Shown here piece after piece: positions 52,175 through 60,663 of a stretch of 64,000 nucleotides of DNA. The DNA lies in the NCBI GenBank assembly GCA_964494505.1, contig CAZBRO010000001.1, positions 1 to 64,000 of the forward strand. Direction: 5' to 3'. This DNA comes from CAIYRG01 sp964494505 (GTDB lineage: Bacteria; Pseudomonadota; Alphaproteobacteria; Micropepsales; Micropepsaceae). The notes under the pieces are model-generated. The model made no database searches, was not told the origin of the DNA, and saw nothing but the letters and a program-made list of their open reading frames with translations. The position numbers were made by a program, and so were the translations under genes. Every line of letters begins with the position of its first letter. Position 1 is the first letter of the stretch.

Positions 52175-53926
52175 TCATAAGCCTAGCCCTCGTTTCCGGC
52201 CCAGGTCCCAGTCGACCCGGCCGCCCGGCGCGATGACACCGCGGACCTCGCGGCCGAGATCCTTCTCCAGCGCCGGGCGCCATGGAACGAGCTGGAAGCC
52301 CAGTCCGTCGTCGATCATCGCGAACCGGCCAGAGGCGAGCGTGACGCGTTCGCGATAGACGCCGGAGATGCGCTCGCCGTCGCTGGCGGGTTGGTAGGCG
52401 AGGCCGGTCTCCGTCGAGAGCCTGGCCACGGCCTCCTCAACCTCCCGCCGCTGTAATGTCGCGAGAAGATCGCGGGCGAAGATCACGCGCTGGCCTTGGC
52501 GCCTCGCCAGACCTTCCTCGATCAGGTGATCCATGCGCTCGTCCATCGCCTCGCGTACCTCGGCGCCGAATCCGCCGCCACTGAGCTGAGGGTCCTTGGC
52601 GAGAAGCTGGCGATCGAGCCACGTCGCTCCGGACGCGTTGACTTGGTCCGTGATCGACAGGTCCGACCGGGTCGCGAGCGATAGCCGCCGCCGGCCATTG
52701 ACGTCGTCATAGACGCGCGCCTCGACGATCGCGCCAGGAGGGGCATCGCCGGTGAACTCCAGGTCGCCGAAGCGCAGGTGATGTGTGCGACCGTCGACGC
52801 CGGCGACGATGACGTAGGCGGTGCCCTTGAGCTCGTCGTCGAGGCCGCGCTCGACCAGCCGGCCGAGCACCGGTTCTGACGGCTCCTCGCCATGCAGCGC
52901 AAAACCGCTGACGTCCGGCTGCGACCCGGCCCAGCTCATCGCCTGGTGCATCGTTTTGATAATGTCGCCCCGGACGCCGAGCTGGCGCAGTGCTCCATCG
53001 AGGCCGGGTTTCAAAGTCCAGCAACCTGGGCCGACCGGCTCGGCGAGGCCAAGACGTTCGAGCTTGGTAGCCCGCCCAAGGAGTAACCGACGCAACTCCG
53101 GGTCCTCGGCGTTCGGAGCAGGCCGCAGGTCGACGACACCGCCGCCTTCGTCGGAAATATCGCGCAGTGCTCGATCGAGGCTCGTCCAGCGCTCCGCCTC
53201 GACCTCCCGCTCCAGCGCGTTCTGAATTTGCTGCTCGGTGCGCGGACCCAGCTCAAGTGTGATCCGCTCGGCGGCGCGGTCACGGATGCCGCGGCTGATG
53301 TAGTCGCGACTGATGACTAGGTCCTGGCCGTCATCCGCGCGGCCGCGGATCAGAAGGTGGACATGGGGATTGTGCGTGTTCCAGTGATCGACGGCGATCC
53401 AGTCGAGCCGCGTGCCTAGATCCCTTTCCATGTCGGCGACGAGGTCGCGCGTGAACGTCTTGAGGTCGCCGATTTCGGCCGCATCTTCCGGCGAGACGAT
53501 GAAGCGGAAATGGTGGCGGTCATCCTCGCTGCGCTCGGCGAAGGCGCGCTCGTCAGCTTCGTCGCCGGCCGCATCAAACATCCGCGCCGGCGCGTCGTCC
53601 CGGGTGACGCCCTCGCGTTTGAGATAGGCGATGTGCTTCGGCAAGGGCGCCGAGCGGAAGCGCGTGCCCTGGTGACGGACGACGCGCGCCTTGGTCACGA
53701 CACGCCGCGCATTCGAGCGCAGCCGGATCGAGACGGCCGCGCGCCGCCCCCGGCCGAAGCGCGAGCGGCTCCGGCCCTGGCTGGAACGGAAGCTGCTCCC
53801 GACATGCCCCGCCTTCTTCGCGGCCCGCATGACCTCGCCGACAAAGGTCTGCGGACGCTTGCCGCCGCGGTTGCCATGCTGAATGCGACCGGGCCGGACG
53901 CGCAGGTCGTCGTCTCGCGTCGTCAT
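52175..53926 (-). CDS. Relaxase / mobilisation nuclease with DUF3363 domain
   Basis: The 583-residue protein has an N-terminal basic region and a VirD2-like relaxase domain with the metal-binding motif H-W-N-T-H-N-P-H-V-H. A long DUF3363 region ends with E-V-R-G-V-I-A-P-G-G-R-V-D-W. It nicks oriT and stays bound to the transferred strand. The tyrosine nucleophile cannot be assigned by eye. ATG 53926 matches the common M-T-T-R-D-D-D-L-R start; the frame is open to ATG 53962. Confidence 0.88.
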   Translation of the reverse strand: MTTRDDDLRVRPGRIQHGNRGGKRPQTFVGEVMRAAKKAGHVGSSFRSSQGRSRSRFGRGRRAAVSIRLRSNARRVVTKARVVRHQGTRFRSAPLPKHIAYLKREGVTRDDAPARMFDAAGDEADERAFAERSEDDRHHFRFIVSPEDAAEIGDLKTFTRDLVADMERDLGTRLDWIAVDHWNTHNPHVHLLIRGRADDGQDLVISRDYISRGIRDRAAERITLELGPRTEQQIQNALEREVEAERWTSLDRALRDISDEGGGVVDLRPAPNAEDPELRRLLLGRATKLERLGLAEPVGPGCWTLKPGLDGALRQLGVRGDIIKTMHQAMSWAGSQPDVSGFALHGEEPSEPVLGRLVERGLDDELKGTAYVIVAGVDGRTHHLRFGDLEFTGDAPPGAIVEARVYDDVNGRRRLSLATRSDLSITDQVNASGATWLDRQLLAKDPQLSGGGFGAEVREAMDERMDHLIEEGLARRQGQRVIFARDLLATLQRREVEEAVARLSTETGLAYQPASDGERISGVYRERVTLASGRFAMIDDGLGFQLVPWRPALEKDLGREVRGVIAPGGRVDWDLGRKRGLGL

Positions 53927-53979
53927 CGGCAGAATCCGGGACGTCCGGTGGTGCGATGGCACTTCGAACGTTGATTTCG

Positions 53980-54120
53980 TTGGACAAATCGTTGGAAGCG
54001 CCAGCAGGGCATGTCGGTGATGTCGGCAAATTGCCTAATCCAACCAACCACATAGGCCGCGGCGAAGGCCGGCCTTTTCCCTTGCCGTCCGTTGGTTGGG
54101 TTCCTGTGCTGACTGTCCCT
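53980..54120. other. Candidate oriT region
   Basis: The 247-bp gap between the relaxase start and the end of the transglycosylase gene holds a perfect inverted repeat, CCAACCAAC (54040-54048) and GTTGGTTGG (54091-54099), plus nested GGCCGGCC symmetry. Origins of transfer of relaxases often lie next to the relaxase gene and contain such repeats. No nick site consensus is recognised, so this is inference. Confidence 0.4.
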
Positions 54121-54173
54121 CACGCACAAACCGCCGCCACAGCCCTCCACAGCATGATGGCCACCGATCGCCC

Positions 54174-55013
54174 TCATTGCGGCCGCTCCCGGTTCGACAG
54201 AGTGACGAACAGTCCATCGGACTGCGGCGAGAGGCCCGTCCAATCCTGCGCCGGACGATTGATCGACGGCTGCGGCGATTGCAGCGGCGATGCTGATGGG
54301 ATGTCGCTAGGCGGACGTGCCGGGCGTGTTGGGAACAACGACGCCTCGGTCCAGGACTTCACCACGGCGGCGAGTATGACGGTGTCGTCGGCTGAACTTC
54401 CGCCGACGATCGGCGCGAGACGGGTCAGATAGGCGCGCGTCTCCGTAGGTAGTGGCCGGCCGGTCGCGAGATGATCTTCCCAGCGCGCGGGACCGGCATT
54501 GTAGGCCGCGAGGAAGCCGGGAACGCCATAGCGGTCGTGCAGCTCACGCAGATAGGCCGCACCGGCGATGATGTTGTCGTGCGCGTCGTATGGATCGGCG
54601 CCGAGACGATAGCGCTGGCGCAGGGCAGCCCATGTCTCAGGCATGATCTGCATGAGGCCGATGGCGCCCTTCGGGGAGATGGCACGTACTTCACCGAAGC
54701 TCTCGGCGCGCATCACGGCGCGTATCCACGTCGCCGGAATGCCGAAACGCTGCGAGGCTTCGGCGACGAAAGCGGCAAACGGCGCACGCGCAGCGGCAAC
54801 GATGACAGGTCTCGCGGTCGCAGGCTCGGCGCGCACTTCGTTGCAGCCGAGCGTCACCACGATCGCAAGGCCGAGGGTGGCCAGCGTGACATGGCGATGC
54901 AGATGGCGTCCTGCTGACGTGCGCGCAGCGAACGTCGACATGGCCGGAAAGGAGGAAGGGGGATAGTAGGGCGAGCGCGAGGCGTCCGCGATCGAGCTGC
55001 GGTGTTCTGCCAT
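54174..55013 (-). CDS. Lytic transglycosylase of the transfer cluster
   Basis: The protein (279 residues) carries a hydrophobic segment near residue 50 and an SLT domain: catalytic Glu in M-R-A-E-S-F-G-E, then G-L-M-Q-I-M-P-E-T-W and A-Y-N-A-G-P. It cuts peptidoglycan to let the mating channel through the wall. The Pro/Ser-rich C-terminus is a spacer. GAGGAGG lies 7 bases before ATG 55013, which follows the traF stop by 2 bases. Confidence 0.9.
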   Translation of the reverse strand: MAEHRSSIADASRSPYYPPSSFPAMSTFAARTSAGRHLHRHVTLATLGLAIVVTLGCNEVRAEPATARPVIVAAARAPFAAFVAEASQRFGIPATWIRAVMRAESFGEVRAISPKGAIGLMQIMPETWAALRQRYRLGADPYDAHDNIIAGAAYLRELHDRYGVPGFLAAYNAGPARWEDHLATGRPLPTETRAYLTRLAPIVGGSSADDTVILAAVVKSWTEASLFPTRPARPPSDIPSASPLQSPQPSINRPAQDWTGLSPQSDGLFVTLSNRERPQ

Positions 55014-55015
55014 GG

Positions 55016-55528
55016 TCAATCCTCCTCGCGCGTCCAGAGAGGATCGGCCCGGCCGACGATGGTGCTGGCAGGCAGCGGACCGAAGTAACGGCCGTCGAGG
55101 GAGTCTTCCGACTGCCAGTTCATCAGGAAGACCTCGTCACCCGCAACGACACGACAGCCGCGCCAAGTGGGAAGCGCACGGCCGCTTCTGTCATGGTCGA
55201 GCGCTTCGCCCATGGCGATTCCGTCGACGGTGATCGTGCGGTCGGAGCGGCAGACGGTCTGCCCTGGCAGGGCGAGAATGCGCTTCAGCATCGGCACGCC
55301 CTTGGGCAGATAGCGGCGCGCGTCGAGGAAGCTCGCGAGCGCCTCGGGTGGCCGCACAACCACGAGCTCAGTGACGTGCAGCGCGCCGGCCGCATGCACT
55401 GAGTAGAGGCCGATTGGCACGCTGGCGCTGGCGTTCCAGATGAACTTCGGCGAGACCGGAAAGATCGCTGCGCCGGCGAAACCCAGCAGCGCGAAATACG
55501 TCGTCATGACGTAGCCGAAGCGCGTCAT
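55016..55528 (-). CDS. traF: TraF-type S26 signal peptidase
   Basis: The 170-residue protein has an N-terminal membrane helix and S26 peptidase features: Ser in N-A-S-A-S-V-P-I-G-L-Y, Lys in M-L-K-R-I-L-A-L-P-G and a late box with F-L-M-N. In IncP systems TraF cuts and cyclises the TrbC pilin, and a trbC gene is present. The ATG at 55528 overlaps the stop of the DUF2840 gene (ATGA). Confidence 0.9.
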   Translation of the reverse strand: MTRFGYVMTTYFALLGFAGAAIFPVSPKFIWNASASVPIGLYSVHAAGALHVTELVVVRPPEALASFLDARRYLPKGVPMLKRILALPGQTVCRSDRTITVDGIAMGEALDHDRSGRALPTWRGCRVVAGDEVFLMNWQSEDSLDGRYFGPLPASTIVGRADPLWTREED

Positions 55529-56028
55529 GACAGCACCCTCCGCAGGAGCCACGCGCGATGCTGGTCGCGGCTATAGGGACGCGGCTCGTATCCGGCGCCG
55601 AGGCGATTGTGGACGTGCCGCCAGTGGTCGGGCGCCGCGTCGGCTGGATCGAGGCCGAGCGCTTCGATGGCGTCGATCGCCTGCAGCACGCGCTCGACCT
55701 TCGGCCAGCCGCTGATGCGCAACAGGATCTCGCCGCCGGGACGGACGAATGGCAGCGTCTGATAGGGCTCGCCCGGCGCGATCGCGCGCACGATGTCGAT
55801 GCGCGAGACAACGGTGCCGAAGTCGTTTGAGGCCCAGCGGACGAAGGCGAAGGTCGTGTTCGGCGCGAAGCTGAGCACGCGCCGGCGGCGATCGATAATC
55901 GTCTCGCCGACATCGCGGCCGAACCTGATCCAATGCTCGACGCGCTTCTCGAGCCAGGTCAGCTCGACGGCCGTGAGCGCGTCGGGCGAACAGGGCGGCG
56001 CCTGTGCGAAGGCGGGATTCGCCATCAT
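55525..56028 (-). CDS. DUF2840 protein
   Basis: This 167-residue protein (E-L-T-W-L-E-K-R-V-E-H-W-I-R-F-G; A-P-N-T-T-F-A-F-V-R-W; R-P-G-G-E-I-L-L-R-I-S-G-W) belongs to DUF2840, a family present in alphaproteobacterial ICEs between parA/parB-like genes and traF. Function unknown. GGAGGA lies 5 bases before the ATG at 56028. It overlaps its neighbours by 4 bases on both sides, so it is tightly coupled. Confidence 0.85.
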   Translation of the reverse strand: MMANPAFAQAPPCSPDALTAVELTWLEKRVEHWIRFGRDVGETIIDRRRRVLSFAPNTTFAFVRWASNDFGTVVSRIDIVRAIAPGEPYQTLPFVRPGGEILLRISGWPKVERVLQAIDAIEALGLDPADAAPDHWRHVHNRLGAGYEPRPYSRDQHRAWLLRRVLS

Positions 56029-56279
56029 GTCTGTCCTCCATCGGTTGCGGGGAATTCGCGGGTGAGGAGATCGCGCAGCATGTCGGCGACGGTCTGGCCG
56101 CGCTGGAAGGCCGTGATCTTGATCCGGGCGCGCAGCTCGGGCGTCACATCGATGGTGAGCCGGGCGGTGAAGAGATCGCCGGCCGCAGGCGCGGCGACCG
56201 AAGGCTCCGGCGCGCGCACCCACGCATCGGGATCGTCCGGTCGCGCTGCAAATCGCCGATTCGACGTCCGTGCGGTCAT
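56025..56279 (-). CDS. Ribbon-helix-helix partner of ParA
   Basis: The 84-residue protein has a basic N-terminal tail and a C-terminal RHH motif (A-R-L-T-I-D-V-T-P-E-L-R-A-R-I-K-I-T then R-G-Q-T-V-A-D-M-L-R-D-L-L). Small RHH proteins of this kind act as centromere-binding partners of ParA on plasmids. It overlaps the parA stop and the next start by 4 bases each. Confidence 0.75.
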   Translation of the reverse strand: MTARTSNRRFAARPDDPDAWVRAPEPSVAAPAAGDLFTARLTIDVTPELRARIKITAFQRGQTVADMLRDLLTREFPATDGGQT

Positions 56280-56914
56280 CGCGTCACCCGATCGATTTCG
56301 GCGGCTAGCGCCGTGATCTCACGCGCTGCGGGACTCGCGATGTCGATGTCGGAGACGAGGCGTCCGGTGCGCGCGGCGTCGGCGAAGGCGACACGCTGAC
56401 CGATGCGCGAGGTGAGAACCGGCGGATCGTGATCGGCGAGACCGGCAGCAGTCTCGCGCGCGATCACGGTGCGCGCCGCGCAGCGATTGAGCACGAAGCG
56501 GGCGATGATCTGGGGGCGGAAGATGCGTGCTTCCTCGAGCAGCTTCAGCATCTCGGCCGACGCCCAGCCATCGAAAGGCGACGGCTGCGCGGGGATCAGG
56601 ACGAGATCCGCGGCGAGCAAGGCCGAGCGCAGCAGGCCAGCGACGCGCGGCGGGCCGTCGATGACGACGTGATCGGCGTCATGGGCCAGCTCGGGCGCTT
56701 CCCGGTGCAGTGTGTCGCGCGCCACGCCTATGACGCCGAAAAGGCGCGGCACGGCCTCCTTGGCTCGCTGTGCGGACCAGTCGAGAGCCGAGCCTTGCGG
56801 ATCGGCGTCGATGACCGTGACGCGCTTTCCCTGGCCTGCCCAGGCGCCTGCGAGGTGCAGGGCGAGCGTGGTCTTGCCGACGCCGCCCTTCTGGTTGAGG
56901 AGCGCGACGATCAT
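56276..56914 (-). CDS. parA: ParA-family partition ATPase
   Basis: The 212-residue ATPase has the deviant Walker A (N-Q-K-G-G-V-G-K-T-T-L) at residues 7-17, D-A-D-P-Q-G-S in the switch region and V-V-I-D-G-P-P as Walker B. It lacks the N-terminal HTH of larger ParA proteins. With the RHH protein it should partition the excised element. The start overlaps the repA stop (ATGA). Confidence 0.92.
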   Translation of the reverse strand: MIVALLNQKGGVGKTTLALHLAGAWAGQGKRVTVIDADPQGSALDWSAQRAKEAVPRLFGVIGVARDTLHREAPELAHDADHVVIDGPPRVAGLLRSALLAADLVLIPAQPSPFDGWASAEMLKLLEEARIFRPQIIARFVLNRCAARTVIARETAAGLADHDPPVLTSRIGQRVAFADAARTGRLVSDIDIASPAAREITALAAEIDRVTR

Positions 56915-57966
56915 CGCTCTTCCCTCCCGGGTTTTCCCCGGCCGAGCGCGCCGCCAACAACAGAAGAGTTAGATTCTTCGTTAGAATCTAAGTTAGGCGG
57001 CTCGGAAGCGTTTGACCCACTTGGAGAAAATGCCGCTTCCGGTTCCTGATAGCACGAGGGTGCGGTTCCTGATGGCACGTGCCCCGCAGTTCCCGATAGC
57101 ACGAGCGCTTCCACAGCTTGTCCACAGGCCCTCGTGGACAACGACGTGTCGCTGACGAAGGCGAGCAACTCGCGGCCGCCGCTCGCGCGATCGACGCCGA
57201 GGCGATAACCCGGCAACGGCTGGCGGCATGCGATGTCGCGCAGTTCGAAGGCGAAGCGCTTGAACGGCGAGAGGCTCGCCGACTTCATGTAGAGATGTCG
57301 GAAATCGAACCGCCAACCTGCGCGCTGCTTGCCGGCGTGCTTGCGCACGAGGCGGTAAAGCCAGCGCTCCAAACCGCCCGTCAGGGTGAAGTACGCGCGG
57401 TCGATCGTCAGCACGAGCGCGTCGTCGAGGACCGCGCGATAGAACCAGTCCGGCACGATGAGATCGATGCCGGCGGCGTTGCCGTGCGCGTCGGCGTGCT
57501 CGGTCCATTCGTTGATCCAGGAGAAGCGATGCATGCGCCGCTCGCTCGCCCGGCGTAGCGAGGTGGCGACGGTGGTGGACTGCAAGCGGTCGAACGCGGC
57601 CTTCAGGCGGTGATAGTCGCGCGCGCTGGTGCCGCGGCCGATGAACCTCAGAATCTCGTATGGCGTGGCGGCCATCAGGCGCGAGGTGCGCAGGCCGGAG
57701 TCGCGCGCCTGGACGATTTGCGATGCGGCCCAGATCAGGACGTCGGCGTCCCAGATGGTCGCCATGCCGTGCTCGGGCACCGCTTCGACGCGGATGGCGA
57801 TGTCGTTCATTCGGTAGTCGATCGGCGTCGTGCGATGCGTCTTGGCGAGCGAGAAGAACGGATAGGCCATGAGGTCCTGCGCGTCGCGCGGCGCGAGATC
57901 ACCCGGCAGCGCCCGAAACAATTCGAGCTGCTCGCGTTCGGAGCGAGTGCGGTGGCGCGCTGGCAT
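56911..57966 (-). CDS. repA: Replication initiator protein RepA
   Basis: This 351-residue protein belongs to the plasmid RepA/RPA family: P-F-F-S-L-A-K-T-H-R-T-T-P-I-D-Y, R-R-M-H-R-F-S-W-I-N-E-W and L-E-R-W-L-Y-R-L-V-R-K-H. The conserved part ends near residue 285. The tail is variable and is encoded over three iteron-like repeats. Its presence suggests the ICE can replicate as a circle. It is coupled to parA by a 4-base overlap. Confidence 0.88.
   Translation of the reverse strand: MPARHRTRSEREQLELFRALPGDLAPRDAQDLMAYPFFSLAKTHRTTPIDYRMNDIAIRVEAVPEHGMATIWDADVLIWAASQIVQARDSGLRTSRLMAATPYEILRFIGRGTSARDYHRLKAAFDRLQSTTVATSLRRASERRMHRFSWINEWTEHADAHGNAAGIDLIVPDWFYRAVLDDALVLTIDRAYFTLTGGLERWLYRLVRKHAGKQRAGWRFDFRHLYMKSASLSPFKRFAFELRDIACRQPLPGYRLGVDRASGGRELLAFVSDTSLSTRACGQAVEALVLSGTAGHVPSGTAPSCYQEPEAAFSPSGSNASEPPNLDSNEESNSSVVGGALGRGKPGREER
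57041..57141. repeat. Iteron-like repeats and DnaA-like boxes inside repA
   Basis: GGTTCCTGATAGCACG (57041-57056), GGTTCCTGATGGCACG (57064-57079) and AGTTCCCGATAGCACG (57088-57103) repeat every 23-24 bases. TTGTCCACA (57118-57126) differs by one base from the DnaA box TTATCCACA, and CGTGGACAA (57133-57141) is a second, inverted near-match. The spacing of about two helix turns is typical of iterons in plasmid origins. Confidence 0.65.
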
Positions 57967-57974
57967 GAGAGATG

Positions 57975-58259
57975 TCAGCGGCGTGGCTGGCGGGCTTGTT
58001 CGAGCTCGGCCGGTGTGTGGCGCCGGGCCGGCAGCACGACGACCTTGCCAGGGTCGGAAGTCGATGCCTTGGCGGCGGCGTCGACCCAGGTCTGGAGGTC
58101 CTCGATGCGGTAAACGACGCGGCCGCCGAGCTTCGAATAACGCGGACCCGTGCCGTAGATGCGATGTTTCTCGAGCGTGCGGATGGAGAGGCCGACGAAG
58201 CGAGAAGCTTCTGGCGTGCGCAGGTAGCGCGGCGGCAAGCCTGCGAGATTGGTGGACAT
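57975..58259 (-). CDS. AlpA/MerR-type helix-turn-helix protein
   Basis: The 94-residue protein has a winged HTH of the excisionase type (Y-L-R-T-P-E-A-S-R-F-V-G-L-S-I-R-T-L-E-K-H-R then G-T-G-P-R-Y-S-K-L-G-G-R-V-V-Y). A gene like this lies next to repA in many alphaproteobacterial ICEs and plasmids. GGAGG lies 6-7 bases before the ATG at 58259. It probably controls the repA-parA operon. Confidence 0.82.
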   Translation of the reverse strand: MSTNLAGLPPRYLRTPEASRFVGLSIRTLEKHRIYGTGPRYSKLGGRVVYRIEDLQTWVDAAAKASTSDPGKVVVLPARRHTPAELEQARQPRR

Positions 58260-58390
58260 CGGATACCTCCGTGATCTGTGGGCGTCCGTCGGATGACGGC
58301 GGCTGTCAGCGATCACGGTGGCGGAAGGGGACCGGCCCGAAATAGGGCGATCTCGGAGGGTGGTGAAAACGCATCCAAACGAATGGAGCG

Positions 58391-59165
58391 CTACACGCGA
58401 CGGCGATAAGGATGGAGGAGAAGGCGGCGATAGCCGCCGCGCATCGTGGAGAATCCGAGTCGGATGATCCGACCCGTCTGGTCCCGCAGCTCGTGCGAAA
58501 TCCAGTCGCGCTTGGAGATGGGGGCGGTATCGAACAGCACGGCGGCGATCTCGGGGTAGGTCGCGCGCTCAAGCCGGCCATCAAGCGCGCGTAGCGCGAG
58601 GATGAGCCGGTTGCACCGCTCGGGCGTGAGCGTGCCCAGGTCAGGGCCTGGCGTGCGCCCGGTCAGCGCGCGCCACAGGCGCAGTGCGGCGGCGGCACGG
58701 ATGTCGAAGAGCTGGTCAAGCGGCAGGAGGACGGCGACGGCCGCGCCGACCTTATTCTCGCGGTGAAGCCGCAGTTGCGCGCCGCGCAGATCGACGACCT
58801 GATCTTCTTCTGCAACGGTCAGAATGGATTGGAGGCTGCGCGCGTGGAGCCCGAATCTAGGATCGGCGAGGCCGTCCGGGCCTTCGGTCAGGGTCACCAC
58901 ACTCGGGAGCGTCTGGACCGTCCAGAGTGCGGCGTGTCGCGCGGGATTTAAGTTTCGCTCGAAATCGTACCCCCCAGCGCCGAGCGAATACCTCGGCCTC
59001 GACGGGATCGAGTGTTCGCTTTCGACTGCTGCGCGCCAGGCGCGCGTGGTCGCTCAGAAAGTCGGGGTTCCGCAGTAGGAATTCATAGGCGAAGGCAGGC
59101 GCATCGAGCGGCCGCAGGTCCTCATACGCGCTCGCCGATCGCCAATCGGCGCGAGCCATGGGCAA
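58391..59165 (-). pseudogene. DUF6499-DUF2285 regulator, split by a frameshift
   Basis: The upstream frame (start 59165) encodes W-R-S-A-S-A-Y-E-D-L-R-P-L and ends its family-like part at R-R-W-G-V-R-F. The family-like continuation N-L-N-P-A-R-H-A-A-L-W-T-V-Q-T-L-P is in another frame, which leads into the DUF2285 domain (F-D-T-A-P-I-S-K-R-D-W-I-S-H; R-D-Q-T-G-R-I-I-R-L). A shift of one base near 58955-58975, next to six C, would join them. As read, DUF2285 could be made alone from GTG 58900. Possibly a sequencing error. Confidence 0.6.
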
Positions 59166-59278
59166 CGTCTCCTCTTACCATTAGCCGTTGTCCACGGCCC
59201 TGCGCAGAGAATGCACGCTCTGGTAGCGCTCCGAAACGCACAGGAGTCGCAGGATGCGTTGCCAAACCTGCACGGAAC

Positions 59279-59557
59279 TCAATGGGGTGCGCCACCCCGA
59301 AGAAGGTGGCGATAGCCCTTTTCCGTCATCCACCGGGCGCGGGCGAGATGGCTTTCCCAGGCCCGCCGTGCGCGATCATGTTCCTGTACCGGGTCGATAT
59401 GCAGGACGATCTTCGCAACTTCCTTCCAATCCGCGCCGTCAGCTTCCGCGTCGAGCAAGCGGAGATAGGTGATGGCATGTCGCTCATCGTAGCCGGTCAG
59501 GATAGCGGCGGTTGGGGCGACATCGTCCACCGACGGGTCCAAGGGTGGCGATTGCAT
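59279..59557 (-). CDS. DUF2285-like small protein
   Basis: This 92-residue protein (L-T-G-Y-D-E-R-H-A-I-T-Y-L-R-L-L-D; W-K-E-V-A-K-I-V-L-H-I-D-P; A-R-W-M-T-E-K-G-Y-R-H-L-L) resembles the DNA-binding DUF2285 type often found in tandem in these elements. It resembles the C-terminal half of the gene at 58391. GAGGAG lies before ATG 59557. Transcription-factor role is known for some relatives in mesorhizobial ICEs; here it is inference. Confidence 0.75.
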   Translation of the reverse strand: MQSPPLDPSVDDVAPTAAILTGYDERHAITYLRLLDAEADGADWKEVAKIVLHIDPVQEHDRARRAWESHLARARWMTEKGYRHLLRGGAPH

Positions 59558-59605
59558 CAAGGCTCCTCAGCGATACGGTTTCCTAAACATTAACACAAAC
59601 CGCTT

Positions 59606-59884
59606 TCACCGTTTCAAGGTCGCCGGTCTTCTGGCTGGCCGTGTTGCTGGCTCTGCCTCGTGGAGGAGCATGACGCCGCGACCACGGTCGGATTCGACGA
59701 AGAGGATCCCGGCAGCTTCTAAGACACGGCGGACTTGATCGCGCGTGCCCTCGTGCACCTGGAGCTGCCTTTCGGACTCCAGACGCTTCAGGGCGGTTAG
59801 CGCCACCAGGGCTTTTTCGGCGAGCATCTCCTGCTTCCAATTCAGCAAGGCTCGCGCGGCCCGAACTTGTCGGCCGGTGATCAT
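59606..59884 (-). CDS. XRE-family helix-turn-helix regulator
   Basis: The 92-residue protein starts M-I-T-G-R-Q-V-R-A-A-R-A-L-L-N-W-K-Q and continues with A-L-V-A-L-T-A-L-K-R-L-E, the XRE recognition pattern. The late part (A-A-G-I-L-F-V-E-S-D-R-G-R-G-V) is typical of small rhizobial XRE proteins. GGAGG lies 10 bases before the ATG. It probably regulates excision or transfer genes. Confidence 0.82.
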   Translation of the reverse strand: MITGRQVRAARALLNWKQEMLAEKALVALTALKRLESERQLQVHEGTRDQVRRVLEAAGILFVESDRGRGVMLLHEAEPATRPARRPATLKR

Positions 59885-60120
59885 TCATGATCACCTCCGA
59901 CAGACGATCTGCGCGCACCAGAAATACGACTATAATAGTCGCTTTGTAGTGGTGCAACGTCTGTATGGACCCCATTTTTGCCATCTACGAAGGTCGGCCG
60001 CCGTTCGCCGCGCTGCCGATTCGCGGGCCGGGCCGCGGCGTTCTCCGGGTGTCCTGCGAGACGCGGATGGGGGCGAGATCAGCGGTTGGCGGCGCGCCCC
60101 GGACGTGTTGATTGTCGCAC

Positions 60121-60150
60121 GAAAGCCCCGCCCGGGGGACCGGGCGGGGC
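60121..60150 (-). terminator. Rho-independent terminator after the DUF736 gene
   Basis: GCCCCGCCCGG (60125-60135) and CCGGGCGGGGC (60140-60150) form a perfect 11-bp stem around a 4-base loop. On the minus strand TTTC follows. It lies 17 bases after the DUF736 stop codon. Confidence 0.75.
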
Positions 60151-60166
60151 GTCGGGGAGATCCGGC

Positions 60167-60490
60167 TCAGTCGCCGTTGCGCTTGCTGGGGCGGGACCAG
60201 ATGAGGGTGTAGCCCTCGCCGTCCTCGTCGTCGAAGAGGTTGGCAAAGATTGGGGCGTTGAAGCTCGGATCGTCGAGCTTAAGCGAGAGGTAGTCGCGGC
60301 CCTCGTTCGAGCGCTTCGACCAGGCGGCCCCGATCTCGGCCCGGCCCACATAGACCCGGTGGCTGGGAGCGTTGTCGTTGGAGCGGTTGGTCTCGGGCAC
60401 GATGCGGACGCCCTTGGTCTGGAGGCTCAGGGTGACGATCTCGCCCTGGAAGTCGCTGCCGACCTTCTTGAAAGAACCGATGTTAGCCAT
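60167..60490 (-). CDS. DUF736 protein
   Basis: The 107-residue protein (M-A-N-I-G-S-F-K-K; G-V-R-I-V-P-E-T-N-R-S-N-D-N-A-P; A-A-W-S-K-R-S-N-E-G-R-D-Y-L-S-L-K-L-D-D-P) is a clear DUF736 member, a family found almost only on alphaproteobacterial plasmids and ICEs. Function unknown; some members may bind DNA. AAGGAG lies 8 bases before the ATG. A structured leader lies 91 bases upstream, matched by one at the DUF2493 gene. Confidence 0.9.
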   Translation of the reverse strand: MANIGSFKKVGSDFQGEIVTLSLQTKGVRIVPETNRSNDNAPSHRVYVGRAEIGAAWSKRSNEGRDYLSLKLDDPSFNAPIFANLFDDEDGEGYTLIWSRPSKRNGD

Positions 60491-60580
60491 GTCACTTCTC
60501 CTTGCTGTTTTCGAGCCCGCGACCACCGCGGCCTCGATGGCGATCGACAGGCCGGGGACGATCGACGACGCACCCGCTCG

Positions 60581-60663
60581 CGGGCCGGAGCGCAGCGGAG
60601 GATGACGGCGGTGAGACTTTCTTGCCTCGCGAGGAATGGGCTTTAGCCCAGGGGAAGAAAGTC
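60581..60663 (-). promoter_or_regulatory. Structured leader element, copy A (three stems)
   Basis: A conserved box GGGCCGGAGCGC-AGCGGAGGATG (60583-60604) is followed by a nested structure. The outer stem is GACTTTCTT/AAGAAAGTC (60615-60623 with 60655-60663). Inside are CCTCGCGAGG (60625-60634) and TGGGC-TTTA-GCCCA (60637-60650). It lies 91 bases upstream of the DUF736 start. Copy B at 62769 has the same order with different stem sequence. The rest of 60664-61033 shows no gene. Confidence 0.6.

Noticed and set aside
50870..52180. Plus-strand open frame of 436 codons opposite traG
   Set aside because: Shadow of traG, which has both Walker motifs in the expected places.
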